This document shows positions 60,385-64,000 of a stretch of DNA of 64,000 nt, in pieces. Origin of the DNA: Bigelowiella natans CCMP2755 (taxonomy: Eukaryota > Cercozoa > Chlorarachniophyceae); contig ADNK01000506.1 of assembly GCA_000320545.1 (NCBI GenBank), positions 1 through 64,000 of the forward strand. Reading direction: 5' to 3'. The position numbers and the translations under genes were made by a program. The notes under the pieces are model-generated. The model saw only the letters and a list, made by a program, of their open reading frames with translations, was not told where the DNA came from and searched no databases. Position 1 is the first letter of the stretch; each line of letters opens with the position of its first letter.

Positions 60385-62746
60385 TTACTGCTGCTGCTAC
60401 TCTTGACCAATGACTTCCACTTCAACGTTATCATCCATCATCATCAAAAACATCATTAATTACTTGTGACATATATGTAATGTGATACTATGATGAGTTG
60501 TTTTGATGTTGATGAATAAATGAATAATTGGTAGTATTATCTCCAATTAGGAACAAAAACGAGTCCCAGTGTGTATCTTTGTTTTTGATTTGATGTACGC
60601 TAATGATATGCCGTACACGCATCTGCCATTCAGTAGTAGACGAAAGCAGGTGAACCATAGATAGAAGAGAAGTGTTATTAAGGCCAATCCCTACGATGAT
60701 TCAATAATACAGTATGTAAGTGGTATAATAAAGTGAGTGAATTATTAATCATCATCATCCTCATCATAATCATTATCATTATCATTATTATCACCATCGG
60801 GTAAGTTTCGAATGTTGTTGTTTCATTTATCAAGATCGGAGAGATGTTCAGTGTGATTCCAGGAAAATTTGAAACAGCCCATGAAAAAAGGTGAAGATGA
60901 TGAAGATGATGATAATGACGATGATGATGCTAGCAGTAGCAGTATTATTATTTTAGCTTATTACCTTATTGAATCATCATTGAAACCACAGCTGCAGAAA
61001 TACGGATGAAATGAAAGAATTTCTCGCTTGTGCGCTTGAGGCCGGCACTGAAGGTGACTTAACAACCATATGGCAGCAGCAAGCAGCAGGAGCACGCATT
61101 AGCACAATCATGTTGCCTTTACCATGCTACGAGTTAATGCGAAAAAGTCATCATCATCATCATCATCATCATCATTACTATCATCATTATCATTATCATC
61201 ATCATAGAAGAATATTTATGGTAGGTTTAGTGGTCAAAGTTTTGGATAGCGTTTACACCCCAGGAAAACGTAACAACGACTGGCTTAAGCTTAAACCGGA
61301 CTATTCGGATGTTTGTTATTACTAATCTTAACCCTATCTCCCTCTCCTCTCAACTATTCTTTATGTATGTAACGAATGATACTAAGATAATAAGCGAAAC
61401 TGCTGGTTTGGTAATGTTTTTACGATCGTCAACACTTGAGTGGTCGCACAATAGAGGCGACAGTTGGGTTAAATATAAGAGAAATGGTGGTAGTGGTGAT
61501 GACATTGATGATTACGGACATAATTACTACTACATCATATTACAATGAAATTGATCATTGGTAGTACTCAGTCATCCGGTTATCGTCGTCGTCGTCGTCG
61601 TGGTCTGCCGTCGTTTATTTTGTTGTTGTGACCCATCCATCCATCCATCACAGACGATGGGTGATTCAATTGACGTCGTACCTATTGGTGCTTGGTGGGG
61701 AAACGGTAGAAAGGTACCGTAAGAGCATGGTGATATATCATATTACCAACCTAGCTGTCGTCTTCACCAGCGTCATACTGTAATAATAACAGATTTGACA
61801 AGATTTTCCTCCTTCTACTACCACTACTACTACCACCGTCACCACTACAACTACGACTACTACTACTCTACTACCACTACTACTATCATCGCTATTGGTA
61901 TGAATTGCTCTACCTGATAATACGTTGCTTTATAGGCCGGATGGTTCAGCCCTTTTTTGCTAGCGGTAAGTTATCTAATACTCTATTAATCATCAAACAA
62001 AAGATATCATTTTGATCTCTTCTCCACCTGTCTAGATAAGGATAAGAAGGAGAAGAAGAAGGATTAAACATATAATTTTTAATACAAATTGGTGGCTGGC
62101 AATTGCCGACAGTAGGATCTAATAATATCTAAATTTCCATACCGTGTGTTTATTTGTCTTAGGTTTATGATAGTGAATCTGAGACGTACCAAACGCTTTG
62201 TCGATGTAGTAAACTACAGCATACATCGTCGTAGCTGCATACAATTGAACATATGTATTTTCATATATTATTGTCACGTATTCCTTTCTGGTTTAATCGA
62301 GTAAAGTGATTGAGTTGCCGTGTCCAAAAATCACTATGTAGGTATGAGTGGTTTCACGGATGAGTTCTACAAAAGCCAGACAGAATATTATAAACAGCAC
62401 ATCATCAAACCAGAACCATTCGTTTTAAGAGGCGAAAATCCGTCTGTCTGGTTTAAACCCTTACAGGTCGATCTGTTGGTTCATGCAGAACAATGAAAAG
62501 TATTTTTCTTTTTCATTTCAATTTACATGTAGATTATGTGTATAGGTTTGGGAAATTCGAGGCGCTGAATTGACTGTATCTCCTGTACACAAAGCTGCTG
62601 AGGGTCTTCTATCCACACACCCAGGGAAAGGGCTTTCAATTCGTTTTCCACGTTTCATAAAAGTCCGAACAGATCGGGATGTGACTGACACCACATCACC
62701 AGAACAACTTGTGAATCTTTTTAGTTCGCAGTATCGTCGTTTGTAA
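50409..62746 (+). CDS. LIG6: SNM1/Pso2 nuclease fused to ATP-dependent DNA ligase (DNA ligase 6 type)
   Basis: One gene of about 35 exons encodes two repair enzymes in series; the 5' start is unresolved. The metallo-beta-lactamase/beta-CASP part shows LSHFHG|DHYSGL (HxHxDH, 50535-50640), CSVITGNLL, DANHCPGAAILVF (about 50980), HTGDFR (about 51155), FLDTTYSNPKF (about 51355), FIPTGWADSSN (about 52385), PYSEHSNFQELVNFVK (about 52740) and ALKPVKVIPT (about 53170). The 53383-54510 exon has a paired CxxC finger (CPLC...CTMC) and a perfect PIP box, QMSIKSFF (54227-54250), for PCNA. The ligase part has LGDLGDVALSCRAK, the nucleotide-binding lysine in KYDGQRAQIH (AAA at about 59427), FSRHNEDITMRYPDA, SFILDAEICGY, VFDLMYANDMP, LVVKVLD, WLKLKPDYSD and SIRFPRFIKVRTDR, ending in TAA at 62744-62746. 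Plant LIG6 has this fusion. It is expected to act in nuclear DNA break or crosslink repair. Confidence 0.94.
58273..58341. repeat. (GAA)n and (AAG)n arrays that read as poly-Glu then poly-Lys in the ligase frame
   Basis: The open frame 58153-58560 reads EEEEEEEEEEE, NNQ, then a KKKKKKKKKK run, and continues to LKDIKQDIKTAQKM, which fits the ligase DNA-binding domain. The array is therefore either translated as a charged insert or lies in an intron whose borders I did not see. Confidence 0.7.
59199..59284. repeat. (AT)n-(GT)n-(GA)n compound microsatellite before the catalytic ligase exon
   Basis: Three dinucleotide runs in a row within the intron just upstream of the KYDGQR exon. Related tracts in this gene are 55388-55418 (CT), 56423-56460 (CA), 57711-57752 (CA then CG), 57824-57860 (TA) and 58891-58946 (TA then TG). 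Confidence 0.95.
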
Positions 62747-64000
62747 TGAACGCGTTGTCATGTGTTCAGCGTTACGTTTGAGCCACGAGTTTTGTTGTTT
62801 CTTCATGGATCAGCGCATCATGCACGCCACATTTTGATGTGTCATGCAAAAAGCTTCAGCGTTACACTGACAAGCACTGTCTGCATTGGTTCAATCATTG
62901 CATGTTCCTAGATTCTAGCTGTTTCGCTAGTTCGGCGGGGTCGTGAATGCCAAAATGTGTTGAATGTTGCAATCTGTCACCAGCACATACTTGACACATC
63001 TAGCTCATCTCTAGCTAAACAAAATTGATTGATTCTGGCTAGCTAGCCAGTGGCTTTGCAAATCCATTGCACAGCTAGACAACTCTAGAGCTAGCCAGCT
63101 AGCGAACACGAGTTTCATTCCTAGCATTGTTCAACTGTGAGATGCGTCAACAAAGAAGATCAATGAAATCATCTAGATGTGCGCAGAAACATGCAAGCTC
63201 TTTTGTGAAATTAACTTCTTCTTAGTAGAAGGCCCCATGGGCGCAAATTGACATGTCTAGTCTAGAAGTGAGCACTAAACACAAGCTTTTCTTGAGCATC
63301 CCACCTACGCCAAGCAGACGCAGCAGCAACATCTTCTTTTGCGTGAGCCATCCATTCTGGCCTTTCTTTGTGTTGGGCTCAACATGTGTGTCAGATGCAC
63401 GAGTACTTCCTTTTCACTTGTTGCAGCATCACAGGCTGGCTGAACAAATGTTGTAGAGGATCGCCGTGATGAAAGTGTTTGATCTTTATGGACTGTCCGT
63501 TTCACGTCATAGTTGCAACTGCTACCCCATGAACGAAATTTTTCAAACGCGTGTGGTGTCTGTGCACGATTTATCATTAGAAAATTAAAAATAGTCTTGC
63601 ATCGAGCAAAATATTTGTGAATCTACTGACGATGTTGGTGCTCGTTCAAGAGCAGATCGCAATTTAGCACAAGCAAGGTCCAGGTCTAAACATTGCACCA
63701 CCCTATTTGTAGAACGAACTTCCCAAATGCAATTCTCAATGATCAGAATGTACTTACCAACATCAAGAGCTAGGGACTGTCGAATGTGGCTACAAACTTT
63801 TCGAGAATCCTTTAAGCCTGCAAACATCTAGGTGCAGACGCCAATTTCATTTTGGAAAAGTGAAACGAAGAACGATTGAGACCTTCGACACAAAATGAGC
63901 AATAGGTTTGTGATTCTTCACAAGAGCGCGGAAAGCCAGCAGCGAGGTGTCGACGAAATTGTGCCAATATAGACTTTCATTAAAGGTATTTTTAGTTGTG
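62747..64000. other. Right-edge spacer of the palindrome-rich type
   Basis: This begins right at the stop of the ligase gene, with CTAG/GCTAGC clusters near 63035-63105. There are no triplet microsatellites. Apart from the weak ORF listed separately I see no gene. Confidence 0.5.
63585..63827 (-). CDS. Hypothetical ORF, possibly a terminal exon of a gene entering from the right
   Basis: An 80-codon frame (MFAGLKDSRKVCSHIRQSLA...) with ordinary amino-acid composition, preceded by an acceptor-like CACCTAG. A donor-like GTAAGTAC after SLALDVG and an acceptor-like AAATAG before the VVQCLDLDLACAKLRSALER stretch suggest that it may be two exons. It belongs to no family that I recognise. Confidence 0.3.
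   Translation of the reverse strand: MFAGLKDSRKVCSHIRQSLALDVGKYILIIENCIWEVRSTNRVVQCLDLDLACAKLRSALERAPTSSVDSQIFCSMQDYF

Noticed and set aside
1-64000. CRISPR arrays, bacterial operons, rRNA or tRNA genes
   Set aside because: The short repeats are simple microsatellites without spacers. Genes have introns and alternate strands without operon spacing. I saw no rRNA signature or convincing tRNA cloverleaf by eye.
1-64000. Naming the species
   Set aside because: The gene content fits several algal or protist groups. The LIG6-type fusion and the F-box-SUKH-ApaG protein hint at a green connection but are not decisive.

Overview
The window is nuclear DNA of a eukaryote, most likely a unicellular alga or other protist. 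Most genes are cut into many short coding pieces by GT-AG introns, the introns and spacers are packed with di- and trinucleotide microsatellites, an interstitial TTAGGG array is present, and there are no operons or Shine-Dalgarno signals. I could not fix the species. A Pso2/SNM1-DNA ligase fusion (LIG6 type) and an F-box-SUKH-ApaG protein (SKIP16/FBXO3 type) are familiar from plants and green algae, but they do not prove a green lineage.

Layout, left to right. 0.7-6.9 kb (-): F-box/SUKH/ApaG protein. 7.4-9.6 kb (+): EMAP-like WD40 protein, intronless. 11.2-13.3 kb (-): chaperonin subunit CCT6, fully resolved into nine exons. 13.9-15.1 kb (+): SDE2, intronless. 17.8-20.7 kb (-): HMG-box protein. 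22.4-28.2 kb (-): a complete, apparently very young Ty3/gypsy-type LTR retrotransposon. 29.0-32.1 kb (-): S10 serine carboxypeptidase in about 17 exons. 32.6-33.2 kb (+): small unrecognised gene. 34.9-46.3 kb (-): trehalose-phosphate synthase (GT20) with a C-terminal phosphatase-like domain that has lost its catalytic acids. 48.2-50.0 kb (-): RRM protein. 50.4-62.75 kb (+): SNM1/Pso2 nuclease-DNA ligase fusion. The right edge holds one weak ORF.

Between genes lie blocks of a different texture (about 0-0.7, 9.65-11.2, 15.85-17.6, 21.7-22.4 plus 28.2-28.95, 33.2-34.1, 46.8-48.1 and 62.75-64 kb). They are rich in CTAG/GCTAGC and TGCA-type palindromic words and poor in the triplet microsatellites that fill the genes. 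Each touches the 3' end of at least one gene; three sit between convergent genes. One contains a MITE-like element (10186-10461) with terminal inverted repeats and a 4-bp target duplication; another hosts the LTR retrotransposon.

The genes are mostly unrelated housekeeping functions: ubiquitin ligase adaptor, cytoskeleton, protein folding, splicing/genome maintenance, proteolysis, sugar-phosphate metabolism and DNA repair. Long gene models were assembled by reading splice sites and conserved motifs by eye, so individual exon edges may be off by a few bases except where stated.
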